From positions 124,001 through 188,000 of the forward strand of contig JAFABB010000046.1 in NCBI GenBank assembly GCA_023426245.1: DNA of 64,000 bases, read 5' to 3'. This document shows, one piece after another, positions 34,014 to 42,580 of the stretch (the first letter of the stretch is position 1; each line of letters begins with the position of its first letter). The notes below the pieces were generated by a model. That model was not told where the DNA came from and did not search any database. It worked only from the letters and a program-made list of their open reading frames with translations. This DNA comes from Bacillota bacterium (GTDB lineage: Bacteria; Bacillota; UBA4882; UBA8346). The translations under genes and the position numbers were made by a program.

Positions 34014-35471
34014 ATGACTAGTTCAAAGAAGCCGAATTTTTTACTTATCAATGTTGATCAATGGCCGGGTAGTTATATGGGATGCGCCGGTCATCCAGAT
34101 GTATTGACACCAACCTTGGATGAACTTTCTAAAGTGGGTGTGCGGTTTACCAATGCTTACAGTTCGACTCCTGTTTGTATCCCTGCGCGGAGAGAACTGA
34201 TGACGGGGGCGTGCGCAAGGGTTCACGGTGATCGCTGTTTTAGTGAGACGTTAGAAATGCCGGAATTTCCCACTATGGCAAGTGTTTTCACACAATCAGG
34301 ATATCAAACATATGCCGTTGGTAAACTCCATGTGTATCCACAGCGGGATAGAATCGGATTCGATGATGTGGTGCTTCTTGAGGAAGGCAGACATAAGGGC
34401 GGTATGGCCCAGGACGATTACGAGAGATTTCTTGCCAGAAAAGGCTATGCTGGACTTGAGTTTATGCATGGTATGTGCAACAATAATTATCTATCCCGTC
34501 CTTGGCATTTACCGGAAGAATGCCATCCAACCAATTGGATAACCTATCAAATGTGTGAAACGATCAAAAGACGCGACCCTAAAAGGCCGGCATTTTGGTA
34601 TGTGTCATATAATCATCCTCATCCGCCACTGGCTCCACTTAAAGATTATCTCGACATGTATTCTGATTGCGATGTAAGTCTTCCCTACTGTGGTGAGTGG
34701 ACCTCCGGTCAGGATCTTCCATCAGTGTACCAATTTTATCGTGGTATATATGATTTCGTTGATAATAACCGGAAAGTGTCTTTAGCAAGAAAGGCATTTT
34801 ATGCCCTTTGTACTCATATTGACCATCAAATCAGATTAGTAATTGGGACATTGAGAGAAGAAGGTGTATTGCAAAATACAGTGATTGCATTTGTTTCTGA
34901 TCATGGTGAAATGCTCGGCAATCAGAAAATGTGGGGCAAAAATGTTTTTTATGAGGATTCTACTAAAATCCCGTATCTGCTAATTCCCTGCAAGGGGTAC
35001 GAAGGATTAAAGCCAAATACAACGGATGATAGGTTGGTTGAATTGCGCGATATTATGCCAACATTTTTAGAGATGGCGGGAATTGAAATACCGGAAAGCG
35101 TAGACGGGAGTTCTTTGATAAAAGGAGAGAAAAAGGATTACATCTATGGCCAGTTGTGGGAAGATATGCGGGCAACAAGGATGATCAGATGGAGCGATTA
35201 CAAACTTATTTATTGTCCGGCTAATAACATATCACAACTTTTTGACATCAAAAATGATCCTCAAGAGCTCAAGGACTTATCAGGAGAGCCGTCATATCAG
35301 AAGATCCGAAAGCAAATGGAAAGCATGCTGATTCAAAATTTATATGGCGGCGATGAAAAATGGGCTGTAAATGGTAACTTGGTAGGCAGGAGTGAAGAAG
35401 ATAAAAAGAATTCAGGAGAACATGCCGTTTTAAGGAACGCTGATTTATTGCTTCAAAGAGGCTTACGGTAG
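34014..35471 (+). CDS. sulfatase, formylglycine (Cys) type
   Basis: Alkaline-phosphatase-fold sulfatase, about 485 aa, hydrolysing a sulfate (or phosphate) monoester. The catalytic motif is C-I-P-A-R in STPVCIPARRELMTG (Cys55), which fits C-x-P-x-R for conversion to formylglycine. The N-terminal metal site NVDQ and the later SDHGEMLG (Asp/His metal ligands) are present, as is GKLH. No signal peptide is seen, so it should act in the cytoplasm after import by the SsuABC-like system. ATG 34014 has GGAGG 13 nt upstream, a loose spacing. No formylglycine-generating enzyme lies in the window. Confidence 0.88.
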   Translation: MTSSKKPNFLLINVDQWPGSYMGCAGHPDVLTPTLDELSKVGVRFTNAYSSTPVCIPARRELMTGACARVHGDRCFSETLEMPEFPTMASVFTQSGYQTYAVGKLHVYPQRDRIGFDDVVLLEEGRHKGGMAQDDYERFLARKGYAGLEFMHGMCNNNYLSRPWHLPEECHPTNWITYQMCETIKRRDPKRPAFWYVSYNHPHPPLAPLKDYLDMYSDCDVSLPYCGEWTSGQDLPSVYQFYRGIYDFVDNNRKVSLARKAFYALCTHIDHQIRLVIGTLREEGVLQNTVIAFVSDHGEMLGNQKMWGKNVFYEDSTKIPYLLIPCKGYEGLKPNTTDDRLVELRDIMPTFLEMAGIEIPESVDGSSLIKGEKKDYIYGQLWEDMRATRMIRWSDYKLIYCPANNISQLFDIKNDPQELKDLSGEPSYQKIRKQMESMLIQNLYGGDEKWAVNGNLVGRSEEDKKNSGEHAVLRNADLLLQRGLR

Positions 35472-35540
35472 AATTTTTGCTACCATTGAACCATGAACGG
35501 GAGAATGATACCGGATATTATAGTAGTAAAGGTGAAAAAA

Positions 35541-36515
35541 TTGGAAAAAATGCAGGTTATTATTCAAAAAGATGTTTATGAAAGAGGACGGCTCCTTTTT
35601 GACCCATCAGGCCTGGCTATAACGGTTTTTGATGTCTCCGAGGAAGATAAAATGATCGAGCATCAAAAAAATACAGGGACAAAATGTATGATTATAGGCG
35701 CCGACAAATACTCGGAAGGGCTTTATAATGCCATCGCCCCGGATTCTTTAATTGTCCGCTTTGGGGTTGGCTATGATGCCGTGCCGATAGAAATTTGCAA
35801 AAAGCGCCGGATTTTGGTTGCCTTTACTCCGGGAACTCTGGATCAATCCGTCGCCGAATATGCCATGGCCCTTATTTTAGCCAGTGCCAGAAGAATTCCT
35901 CAAGCTGATGATAAGCTGAAAAATGGTGAATGGAATGAAGGATCCGGAATAGAACTTTACGGTAAAACACTGGCGATATTAGGATTCGGTAAAATCGGTC
36001 AGCATTTGGCCGGAGTTGCGAAAAATGGTTTTGGCATGAAAATTAATGCTCTGGACATTATGCCGCAATTAGATGCCAGATATCATGATTTGGTCGACTT
36101 TTATTCAAGCGATTTCCACAGGGTAGTTCAAGATGCTGATTTTGTATCTTTACATATGCGAGTTACCAAAGAAACCGAAGGGTTCATCAACCGTTCCAAA
36201 TTGGAGCTTATGAAAAAAGAAGCAATTTTGATTAATACCGCCAGAGGAAAGTTGGTCAATGAAATTGACCTGTTCGAAGCGTTGGAGAATAAAATCATTG
36301 CGGGTGCGGCATTAGATGTGTTTAATAAGGAACCCTATGTTCCCATCGAAGGAAAAGATTTGCGAACTTTGCCAAATATTATTCTCACACCGCACATCGC
36401 ATCAAATACCAAAGCAACAAATGAAAAAATGGCACAGGCTTGTATCAATAATGTTATTAATTTTTATAAAATGAATCTGAAAGAGGTATGTTTAGTACCG
36501 GAAATGGCGGGTTGA
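35541..36515 (+). CDS. D-isomer-specific 2-hydroxyacid dehydrogenase
   Basis: 324-aa NAD-dependent dehydrogenase. It has the substrate domain (1-100), GFGKIGQ in the nucleotide-binding fold, and the catalytic set Arg in INTARGKLV, Glu in DVFNKEP and His in TPHIASNT. Substrates in the family include phosphoglycerate, glyoxylate/hydroxypyruvate and other 2-keto acids. I choose TTG 35541 because AAAGGTGA is 5 nt upstream; an in-frame ATG at 35493 has no RBS. Probably the last gene of the LacI-controlled operon, handling the product released by the sulfatase. Confidence 0.87.
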   Translation: MEKMQVIIQKDVYERGRLLFDPSGLAITVFDVSEEDKMIEHQKNTGTKCMIIGADKYSEGLYNAIAPDSLIVRFGVGYDAVPIEICKKRRILVAFTPGTLDQSVAEYAMALILASARRIPQADDKLKNGEWNEGSGIELYGKTLAILGFGKIGQHLAGVAKNGFGMKINALDIMPQLDARYHDLVDFYSSDFHRVVQDADFVSLHMRVTKETEGFINRSKLELMKKEAILINTARGKLVNEIDLFEALENKIIAGAALDVFNKEPYVPIEGKDLRTLPNIILTPHIASNTKATNEKMAQACINNVINFYKMNLKEVCLVPEMAG

Positions 36516-36674
36516 AAAAGAAGGATATAATCAATTGAAATGTGCTGTAATTTTACTCGTAATACTACATCCATATAAGTAATAGATACAGTACTTACTT
36601 TTCAGGGATTTTTGTTTTCTGAAAAATTATTGGCAGGTCGATATTCAATGATTCCAGAATATAAAATACGTTTT

Positions 36675-36718
36675 AACTCGCTGCCATAACTGGAGCGGGT
36701 TTTTTTTATAAGCATTTT
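36675..36718 (+). terminator. rho-independent terminator of the sulfatase operon
   Basis: AACTCGCT (36675-36682) pairs with AGCGGGTT (36704-36711, one G-U) and is followed by a run of T residues. It is the only good terminator between the dehydrogenase gene and the XRE gene. Confidence 0.7.
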
Positions 36719-36775
36719 TACCGGCTTTCTTTTTAAAATTCCAAAAATGAGTTATTTTTATACTAAATGATTCAT

Positions 36776-36994
36776 CTATTGTCTTTTATCCGTCCGCCCC
36801 AATAAATAATCGGTAGTCGTTCCAAAGAAATCTGCAATCTTAATCAATATTTCAAACTCAGGTTCTCTGGTATTTTTTTCATACTTGGTAATTGTGGATT
36901 TCACGATTTGCAGCTTTTCCGCCAGAGTTTCCTGGGTTAAATTATTTTCCAACCGGAGTTGTTTTAGTCTTTCTCCAAAAGTTACTTTTCCCAA
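36776..36994 (-). CDS. XRE-family transcriptional regulator
   Basis: 72-aa HTH protein, FGERLKQLRLENNLTQETLA... with the usual XRE helix set, ending in DYLLGRTDKRQ. TTG 36994 has AGGAGG 8 nt upstream; the longer reading from 37066 runs through the promoter and is rejected. It is divergent from radC. Two TTGNCAATNCGCCAA sites lie in the shared promoter region, one overlapping the radC -35, so it likely represses radC and perhaps itself. A close paralog is encoded at 53885. Confidence 0.85.
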   Translation of the reverse strand: MGKVTFGERLKQLRLENNLTQETLAEKLQIVKSTITKYEKNTREPEFEILIKIADFFGTTTDYLLGRTDKRQ

Positions 36995-37016
36995 AGGTCT
37001 TATCCTCCTATGAAAC

Positions 37017-37109
37017 ATAATAGCATGGAATGAAAGGGCTACCAATAATAGTTGACAATACGCCAACTATTTTTTATAATATAAATAAAACAAGTTGGCA
37101 ATTCGCCAA
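37017..37109. promoter_or_regulatory. divergent XRE/radC promoters with two operator-like palindromes
   Basis: For radC (+): TTGACA 37052-37057, 17 bp, TATAAT 37075-37080. For XRE (-): TTGGTA (complement of 37040-37045), 17 bp, TATTAT (complement of 37017-37022). TTGACAATACGCCAA (37052-37066) and TTGGCAATTCGCCAA (37095-37109) are near-identical dyads of the form TTGGC-N5-GCCAA, one on the radC -35 and one just after its start site. Confidence 0.75.
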
Positions 37110-37141
37110 TTAAGTGAAGTTGTTGAAACGAGGTAGTCGTC

Positions 37142-37597
37142 ATGTCCCTCACCTCCATCAATCTCTATACCCTTAAACTGATCCGCCTGGCCCGCCGCCG
37201 TTATGACTTGGATACTTTGCAAATGACCAGCCCCCGAGTTTGTTTCAAAACCCTGGAGCTTTTCCTGGATTTATCATCCGAACCGGTGGAGAACTTTGGG
37301 CTCATCTCGTTAAATCTTAAAAATAAAATCACCGGCATCCAGATCATCGGCATCGGAGATCTGGAACAGGTTAACGTCCGACCGCGTGAAGTCTTTGCGG
37401 CGGCGCTGCACAATAATGCCGGAGCCATAATCGTTTTTCATAACCATCCCAGTGGCGAAGTGGAACCGAGCCGAGAGGATATCCGGATGACCCGAAAGCT
37501 CAAAGCGGCGGGGGAGTTAATGGACATCAGAGTGCTGGACCATCTCATTATCGGTCAGGGACGTTTTTGTAGCTTGAAAGAAAAGGGATGGATGTAG
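37142..37597 (+). CDS. radC: RadC/JAB-domain protein (short form)
   Basis: 151 aa, only the C-terminal MPN/JAB (DUF2466) domain of RadC; the N-terminal HhH part of full-length RadC (about 220 aa) is missing. The metal motif HNHPSGEVEPSREDI is intact. The molecular role of RadC is unresolved despite its name. Short forms are common in mobile or defence-related loci, and here it is controlled by its own divergent XRE gene and followed by the DUF488 module. GAGGTAG precedes the ATG. Confidence 0.85.
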   Translation: MSLTSINLYTLKLIRLARRRYDLDTLQMTSPRVCFKTLELFLDLSSEPVENFGLISLNLKNKITGIQIIGIGDLEQVNVRPREVFAAALHNNAGAIIVFHNHPSGEVEPSREDIRMTRKLKAAGELMDIRVLDHLIIGQGRFCSLKEKGWM

Positions 37598-37696
37598 GGA
37601 AGGATGCAATTTTTTTATAAGAAAGTATATAATTATTAGAACAAGAATGATAAGATATAGTCGACACTGAGTTCTTTATGCATTTGAGGAATAGCC

Positions 37697-38560
37697 ATGT
37701 TAAAACGCCAACTGATTTTATTAAAACTTATCGAGTCCGCCGGAGGAAGTGTTTCCCGCCTTCAATTGGTGAAGCTTTCTTTTTTATTTGCCCATGAAAT
37801 GAAGTTTGAGAAATTTGATTCATTCTATCAATTTGTACCCTATAAGTACGGCCCATTCTCATTCGGGCTATACCATGAATTGGATAGCCTAATCGATCAG
37901 GGGTTGTTATCCAGTGAAAACAGCTATCAACTTGTTTTAGGACAATCGAATCAAACTGCTAAGTCCAGGCTGGAACCGGCTCTTGGGAGAGCGGCGGAAT
38001 ATATTTCCTGGAAATACGGCAGTTTGTCCAATGAAGAATTGATTGATGTTGTTTATTCCCGTTATCCCTGGTTTACCATAAACAGTGATAAAAAGGAATT
38101 GCGCGGAGCTAATGCTCCCCAGGTTGAATGCGCGATTTTTACAGCGGGATATGAGAGTTTGCAGGTTGATGGCTTTTTAAACATGCTGCTGCAAGCCGGG
38201 GTTAAGAAAATTATCGATGTTCGCCGCAATCCGATATCCCGTAATTATGGGTTTCATAAGTCAACTTTATCGGGACTTTCTAAAAAATTACGTATCAAAT
38301 ATCTGCATACTCCGGAAGCGGGTATTCCATCGGCATGGCGGACAGACTTGAGTAGTTTCTCCGATTATCAAAGGTTATTCGATCGCTATGAGCATGAGAT
38401 TATTAAACCGGAAATGGTGTCCCATATTGCCGATTTAATTTTGGAGGAACCTTCGGTATTGATCTGCATGGAGGCGGATCCCAATTATTGTCATCGAACA
38501 CGCCTTGCTAAACATATTAACAACCTGACAGGACTGGATATAATCAACCTGGGGGAATAA
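37697..38560 (+). CDS. DUF488-domain protein with N-terminal winged-helix/Panacea-like domain
   Basis: 287 aa, two parts. Residues 1-125 (LLKLIESAGGSVSRLQLVKL, then YQFVPYKYGPFSFGLYHELD) resemble a DUF4065/SocA-Panacea-like helical domain, seen in some antitoxins. Residues 145-287 are DUF488: IFTAGYESLQVDGFL, KKIIDVRRNPISRNYGFHK, CMEADPNYCHRTRLA. The DUF488 fold is SAM-independent and of unknown activity; the Cys-x-His-Arg at the end is its most conserved piece. RBS GAGGAATAGCC. Only 2 nt separate it from the next gene, so the two work together. Confidence 0.7.
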   Translation: MLKRQLILLKLIESAGGSVSRLQLVKLSFLFAHEMKFEKFDSFYQFVPYKYGPFSFGLYHELDSLIDQGLLSSENSYQLVLGQSNQTAKSRLEPALGRAAEYISWKYGSLSNEELIDVVYSRYPWFTINSDKKELRGANAPQVECAIFTAGYESLQVDGFLNMLLQAGVKKIIDVRRNPISRNYGFHKSTLSGLSKKLRIKYLHTPEAGIPSAWRTDLSSFSDYQRLFDRYEHEIIKPEMVSHIADLILEEPSVLICMEADPNYCHRTRLAKHINNLTGLDIINLGE

Positions 38561-38562
38561 AT

Positions 38563-39363
38563 ATGGATGAAGTTTTTTCAAAAACACGGGTGCTGATTCT
38601 GGTCATGACGTATCCCCATCCTTCCCGTGGTTATCAGGAATTGGTTTGCACTGCAGGTATTACTGAAAATTTAGAATGGGTGAGGCTTTATCCCGTAGAT
38701 TACCGCTACCGGCCTAAGAATCAGAGATTTCAAAAATATCAATGGGTAAATATCAATCTGGCTTCGCGGGGTAAAGGAAATGATAATCGTAAAGAAAGTC
38801 GAAAACCGGACTTAGAGTCCATTCGCTTAATCGGTGAACCGTTATCAAGTAAGAATAATTGGCTGGAAAGGCGACTGATAGTGGAGAAATTGCCAATTCA
38901 TACGATTCATGAGCTTCGCCGGTTATATGATTCGGATAAAACATCATTGGGAATTATCCGCCCCAAACGAATTATCGATCTGGTGATTGAGGAAGATGAT
39001 GAGGTATGGAAACCTCAGTGGCAAGAACTTTATAGTCAATTAACCCTCTTTGGCCCTACTCCAAAACCCCTGGCAAAAATCCCTTATAAATTCAGCTACA
39101 TATTTGAGTGTGATGACGATGAAAAATCTCATCAAGCGATGATCGAAGATTGGGAACTTGGTGTTCTTTATTTAAAAGAAGCCGCTCGTTTGGGTAATAA
39201 AGAAAAAGCAGCTGAAAGTGTGCGCAAAAAATATTTTGATGATATTTGCGCTACGGACAAGGATACTCATTTTTTCATGGGAACGACTTTTCCTTATAAT
39301 TCTTGGGTCGTGTTGGGAACCTATTACCCTAAGAAGGAATATCAGTTAACTTTGGGATTCTAG
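38563..39363 (+). CDS. conserved hypothetical partner of the DUF488 protein
   Basis: 266 aa with no signal peptide and no transmembrane helix. The N-terminal third has the stretch LVMTYPHPSRGYQELVCTAG followed by WVRLYPVDYRYRP, and the C-terminus has THFFMGTTFPYNSWVVLG. I have the impression that this type often follows DUF488 genes, but I cannot name it. GGGGGAATAAAT provides the RBS, with its G run inside the upstream gene. Co-transcribed with the DUF488 gene; possible role in nucleic-acid modification or defence is speculative. Confidence 0.6.
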   Translation: MDEVFSKTRVLILVMTYPHPSRGYQELVCTAGITENLEWVRLYPVDYRYRPKNQRFQKYQWVNINLASRGKGNDNRKESRKPDLESIRLIGEPLSSKNNWLERRLIVEKLPIHTIHELRRLYDSDKTSLGIIRPKRIIDLVIEEDDEVWKPQWQELYSQLTLFGPTPKPLAKIPYKFSYIFECDDDEKSHQAMIEDWELGVLYLKEAARLGNKEKAAESVRKKYFDDICATDKDTHFFMGTTFPYNSWVVLGTYYPKKEYQLTLGF

Positions 39364-39411
39364 TACTGTATGAACCAATATTCAAATTTATAATCATTTT
39401 GGAATAAGTAT

Positions 39412-40041
39412 TTATCGTTCTTTTTTACATTTCACCATGATAAATGGAAAGGGCGGTTTATTTTCCATGTTTTTATGGGGCTCAACAATTTTCGAAATTT
39501 CGACCAGCTCATAGTGACCAAATTCTTGTTGGATCGACTCCTCGTCATAAAAAAACATTTTGAGCCCTTCCATGATCTCGAAATAGTCTTTATCCAGTTG
39601 TTTGCCCTTGCCAAACATGGGGGCTTCTTTGGAAATGGTAGTAAAAATCATATATCCGTTGGGCTTTAACTGATGATAGCAATTTTGAATAAACTTCTCT
39701 CGCTCATGCTGATTCAATAAATGAATCAGGGCATAACAAAATATCCCGTCATAAAGTTGGTCGTCAAAAGGCATATCCGTTACTGAGCCATGAAAAATAG
39801 GAATATCAAGCCCGTTTTGCCTTGCCAGGTCAATTGCTGTTTTGGAAATCTCAATTCCGGTCACCTTGATTCCGTTGTCCATAAAAACCTTGGCGTTTCT
39901 GCCATAGCCAATACCCGGTATCAATATATCCCGAATATTCTTTTCCAGGAAAAAGTCCTTGGCCAAGATTGCAGAGTCTGAAGGTTCAAATCCCCACATC
40001 GTTTGATGCTCAATAAAACTTGATTCCCAGAATTCGGTCAT
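39412..40041 (-). CDS. class I SAM-dependent methyltransferase
   Basis: 209-aa soluble methyltransferase. The SAM-binding motif I is ILIPGIGYGRNAKVF, with the acidic motif II in VTGIEIS and a motif IV-like FCYALIHL. The order fits the Methyltransf_11/TehB-like group, which modifies small molecules. AAGGTG lies about 8 nt upstream of ATG 40041. It is convergent with the DUF488 operon, with no obvious functional link. Confidence 0.85.
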   Translation of the reverse strand: MTEFWESSFIEHQTMWGFEPSDSAILAKDFFLEKNIRDILIPGIGYGRNAKVFMDNGIKVTGIEISKTAIDLARQNGLDIPIFHGSVTDMPFDDQLYDGIFCYALIHLLNQHEREKFIQNCYHQLKPNGYMIFTTISKEAPMFGKGKQLDKDYFEIMEGLKMFFYDEESIQQEFGHYELVEISKIVEPHKNMENKPPFPFIMVKCKKER

Positions 40042-40182
40042 TCATCGATCACCTTGATTTTTTTTAATTATACCTCATTTACTTCGTATTTAATAAAATT
40101 GTTCAATTGCTTATCAAAAGATGGAAACTTGGATAATTTGTGGGCTAAAAAATAGGATAACTAAATGTATCAATTACCAGTA

Positions 40183-40392
40183 TTACCAAGGGATTTTATT
40201 GTAAACATCACCACGGAAGAACGGGACAAGTTTGCTTCTTAAAGGTTCCGGAACATCTTTTAATCGAAGTTGATCGACCCGTTTTATCTCGATGCTGTCT
40301 ATTTTAAGACGCCCGGCCAACTCAGCTACTGTGAGCCCTTTATTTTTTCTTAGATTTTTGACTCGTTGATTACCTAAACCAAATCCAAACAA
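40183..40392 (-). CDS. small HTH-domain protein
   Basis: 69 aa beginning MFGFGLGNQRVKNLRKNKGL, a start typical of small Bacillota phage- or plasmid-associated HTH proteins, followed by an HTH-like segment TVAELAGRLKIDSIEIKRVD. The start is TTG 40392 with GGAG about 10 nt upstream. Monocistronic, with a gene-poor kilobase upstream. Confidence 0.6.
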   Translation of the reverse strand: MFGFGLGNQRVKNLRKNKGLTVAELAGRLKIDSIEIKRVDQLRLKDVPEPLRSKLVPFFRGDVYNKIPW

Positions 40393-40711
40393 TTCCTGAT
40401 CACTCCATTTTTATTTTTTGAGGCCATGAAGGTAATTGGCGCATACCGTAAACGGACATTGGGACTTAGCGAACGTGCTCTTTTGGTTAAGTCTTGTCAA
40501 TTCATTATAGCAAATTTTTATTTCATTGCCCAACTGAAATGGATTTTAGTGAATTCAAAAATATGAAAAGGCAACAAGGAGAAAATCACTTTTGGGACAG
40601 CCTCTTCGGTATGATAAAATTTTTTTATTTAGCAGGAATTGTTTTCTAAGAACAGAATTTAATTCACTGGTAAAATAATAGATCCAGCAATATTGCTGGG
40701 AGGGAGTAGTG

Positions 40712-40748
40712 AAGCGACCAACGGGAAACCGGCGGTCGTTTTTATTTT
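40712..40748 (+). terminator. terminator-like hairpin in the gene-poor region
   Basis: AAGCGACC (40712-40719) pairs with GGTCGTTT (40734-40741, one G-U) around a CGGGAAACCGG-containing loop that can fold further, and is followed by a T run. With the palindrome at 40684 it could be the 3' end of a small RNA, since no gene precedes it. Confidence 0.45.
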
Positions 40749-40876
40749 TTTCAATACAACAGTCTTTCAACTTTACGTTAACATCATTGTCGTTTAATGA
40801 ACATATTCATGACACACAAAAATGGTATATTAATTATATAAACTTTTTTCATTACTCTCTCCCTTTTTTATTGATA

Positions 40877-40901
40877 CCCTCTTTGCAGAGGGATTTTTTT
40901 T
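40877..40901 (+). terminator. rho-independent terminator with no gene before it
   Basis: CCCTCT (40877-40882), a TTGC loop and AGAGGG (40887-40892) followed by A and eight T residues. A near-ideal terminator, yet no gene on the + strand ends here. Confidence 0.75.
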
Positions 40902-40927
40902 GATTCCAGCCAATTGAATCCGCGATA

Positions 40928-40962
40928 ACAAAAGGATGCCCCATCAAGAGGCATCCTTTTGT
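40928..40962. terminator. strong bidirectional terminator-like hairpin
   Basis: AAAAGGATGCC (40930-40940), a 9-nt loop and GGCATCCTTTT (40950-40960) form a perfect 11-bp stem flanked by A and T runs, so it could work in both directions. Confidence 0.75.
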
Positions 40963-41482
40963 TTATCACGGAGTTGATTTTCGGAAAGAAATCAGCGAAC
41001 AAAAAAATGCGGAGGCGAAAGTCGAACGGAATTTTTGACCGGAAAAATGTTTGATGAAATGAAATCAGAATTCGAAAACGGCAAGTCCTTAATTGATGGG
41101 GTTCTGAAAGTTATTTGCGCATACATTTTGGCCTATTTTTTTCGTGCCCTTTCGTGTGTTTCGTGGTTGATAATCTTTTCTTTCGTTCTGAATCCGGTGC
41201 CTTTGAAAAGGCGATAAATCGTGGTCCTTTTATATTTTCATCACCCCATCATTCTGGAATTGTAAAAAATTGAAGAGGTTGGACAGCATCGATGAAGGCC
41301 CCCATCTCTGTGAATTACTCAAAGTCGCCGGTCTTCCCCCGCTACCGTATGCTGGAGTATGGGAAGGATCAGTGGCCCAAAATAAGCAATCATAATCCCT
41401 CGCCCGTGAAACTGGAGAGGGCTACTTCTCTGAATGGACGGTTTGGTGAGGCGTAGGCGGTTAAAAACGGGTTTCAAACTTC

Positions 41483-42415
41483 TTAAATCCTCCCGGCATT
41501 CTTTTCTTCCAGGACCTTAATACTATGATAGAACAGTTCATTGATTGGGGTCGGGATGCCCAGCTCAGCCCCGAGCCGGCATACCATGCCGGAGAACATT
41601 TCCACTTCGGTGGTCCGGCCATTTTCAATATCCTGCAACGTGGAAGTTTTATTGGCATAAGGAATGTGGAGCAAACGTTCCCGTTGCCAGAGGAGATTCT
41701 CCTCATTAAGGTCGATTCCTTTTCGATTGGCGATGGCGATCACTTCCCTAAAGGCCATCTCCCGGATTTGATTGGCGTGCTCGCTAACCTGCCAGGCGCC
41801 GAAAGGAATGCCGAGAATTGCGGAAGATTGGTTCTCGCTGACATTACAGGCGAATTTAAACCACAGGCTGTGGATCATATCGGGTTCCACTTTATAGGGG
41901 ATTTCCGCGCGGCTAAAGAGATCCATCATGGCCTCGATTCGAGGCGAAATCGTCTCATTACGGGCTTCGCCCAATATAAACCAGCCGTTTTTGGGATCAT
42001 AATTGCAGCTGCCGTTTTGCATGACCACCGATTTCCGGGTGATGCCGTAAATTACCCGCTCCCAACCATACTCCGCGGCGATCTGTTCTTCCGAATCGAT
42101 ACCGTTCATGAAGGATACAATGATGGTATCATCGCCTACCTGATGTTTAATATCTTTGATCGCGGTGGGAAGAGAGCCGTACTTCACGATAACAATAACC
42201 AAATCGGCCGGGGTGGTCTTTTCGCCGGGATCAACAATATTAAAATGATAATTTTCTCCATTGATGGTCATTCCATCGTTTTCCAAACGCGTTTTGCGGG
42301 TGCCTCCGGCAATCACCCGAAAATTTTCGGGGCCGACTGCTTTAAGCAGACCAGGGGCCAGGGAACAGCCAATAGCCCCCAGTCCAATCAGCGCAACGGT
42401 ATTGAGTTGTTTCAT
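41483..42415 (-). CDS. ketopantoate reductase family protein (ApbA/PanE)
   Basis: 310-aa NADPH-dependent reductase; the family reduces 2-dehydropantoate to pantoate for coenzyme A synthesis. The Rossmann start is VALIGLGAIGCSLAPGL. Further PanE features are VIVIVKYGSL, a SFMNGIDSEE segment (usually LQNG), the catalytic-type Lys in SLWFKFACNVSEN and the C-terminal SSTLQDIENGR-like STLQDIENGRTTEVE. Departures such as FMNG leave room for a paralogous substrate. GGGAG is about 10 nt before ATG 42415. Long antisense frames exist here only because of the base composition. Confidence 0.85.
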   Translation of the reverse strand: MKQLNTVALIGLGAIGCSLAPGLLKAVGPENFRVIAGGTRKTRLENDGMTINGENYHFNIVDPGEKTTPADLVIVIVKYGSLPTAIKDIKHQVGDDTIIVSFMNGIDSEEQIAAEYGWERVIYGITRKSVVMQNGSCNYDPKNGWFILGEARNETISPRIEAMMDLFSRAEIPYKVEPDMIHSLWFKFACNVSENQSSAILGIPFGAWQVSEHANQIREMAFREVIAIANRKGIDLNEENLLWQRERLLHIPYANKTSTLQDIENGRTTEVEMFSGMVCRLGAELGIPTPINELFYHSIKVLEEKNAGRI

Positions 42416-42472
42416 TGTCCATGGACTCCCTTTGGAAAGTTGTTAACGGGATTGAACAGGCTTTTACCGGCG

Positions 42473-42558
42473 GGTTGTCTCAAAAGAAAATGATTGCCTT
42501 AACAACCCACCGGCTGAAAGCCGGTGGTGGTTGAGTTTCCATTACTTTTGAGACAACC
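42473..42558. repeat. 86-bp palindromic repeat element
   Basis: Perfect 14-bp outer arms, GGTTGTCTCAAAAG (42473-42486) and CTTTTGAGACAACC (42545-42558). They enclose an inner hairpin CACCGGC-TGAAA-GCCGGTG. The end sequence is close to that of the elements at 10976 and 62456 (GGCTGTCC-AAAAG). It lies between panE-like and PKD genes on the same strand. Confidence 0.75.
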
Positions 42559-42580
42559 GCATTTCGGGATATGAAAGAAA

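Larger units (their letters stand above)
40393..41482. other. 1.1-kb gene-poor region with terminators and repeat ends
   Basis: No convincing gene. Contents in order: a solo element end, TTTTGGGACAGCCTC (about 40590-40604); a perfect palindrome CCAGCAATATTGCTGG (40684-40699); and several hairpins listed separately. A TTCGTGTGTTTCGTGG-type word lies near 41152. An open frame at 41207-41404 (...SIDEGPHLCELLKVAG...) has no start or RBS. A 60-codon + strand frame at 41035 with a hydrophobic middle has no RBS. The region may be an old insertion or deletion site. Confidence 0.45.

Noticed and set aside
41035..41217. 60-codon frame with a hydrophobic middle
   Set aside because: Starts at TTG without an RBS and contains a TTCGTG-type repeat word. 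Probably non-coding.
41525..42493. 322-codon + strand open frame
   Set aside because: It is antisense to a clear ketopantoate reductase gene with a good Rossmann motif. It has no RBS, and its translation shows no recognisable family. It arises from the codon composition of the real gene.
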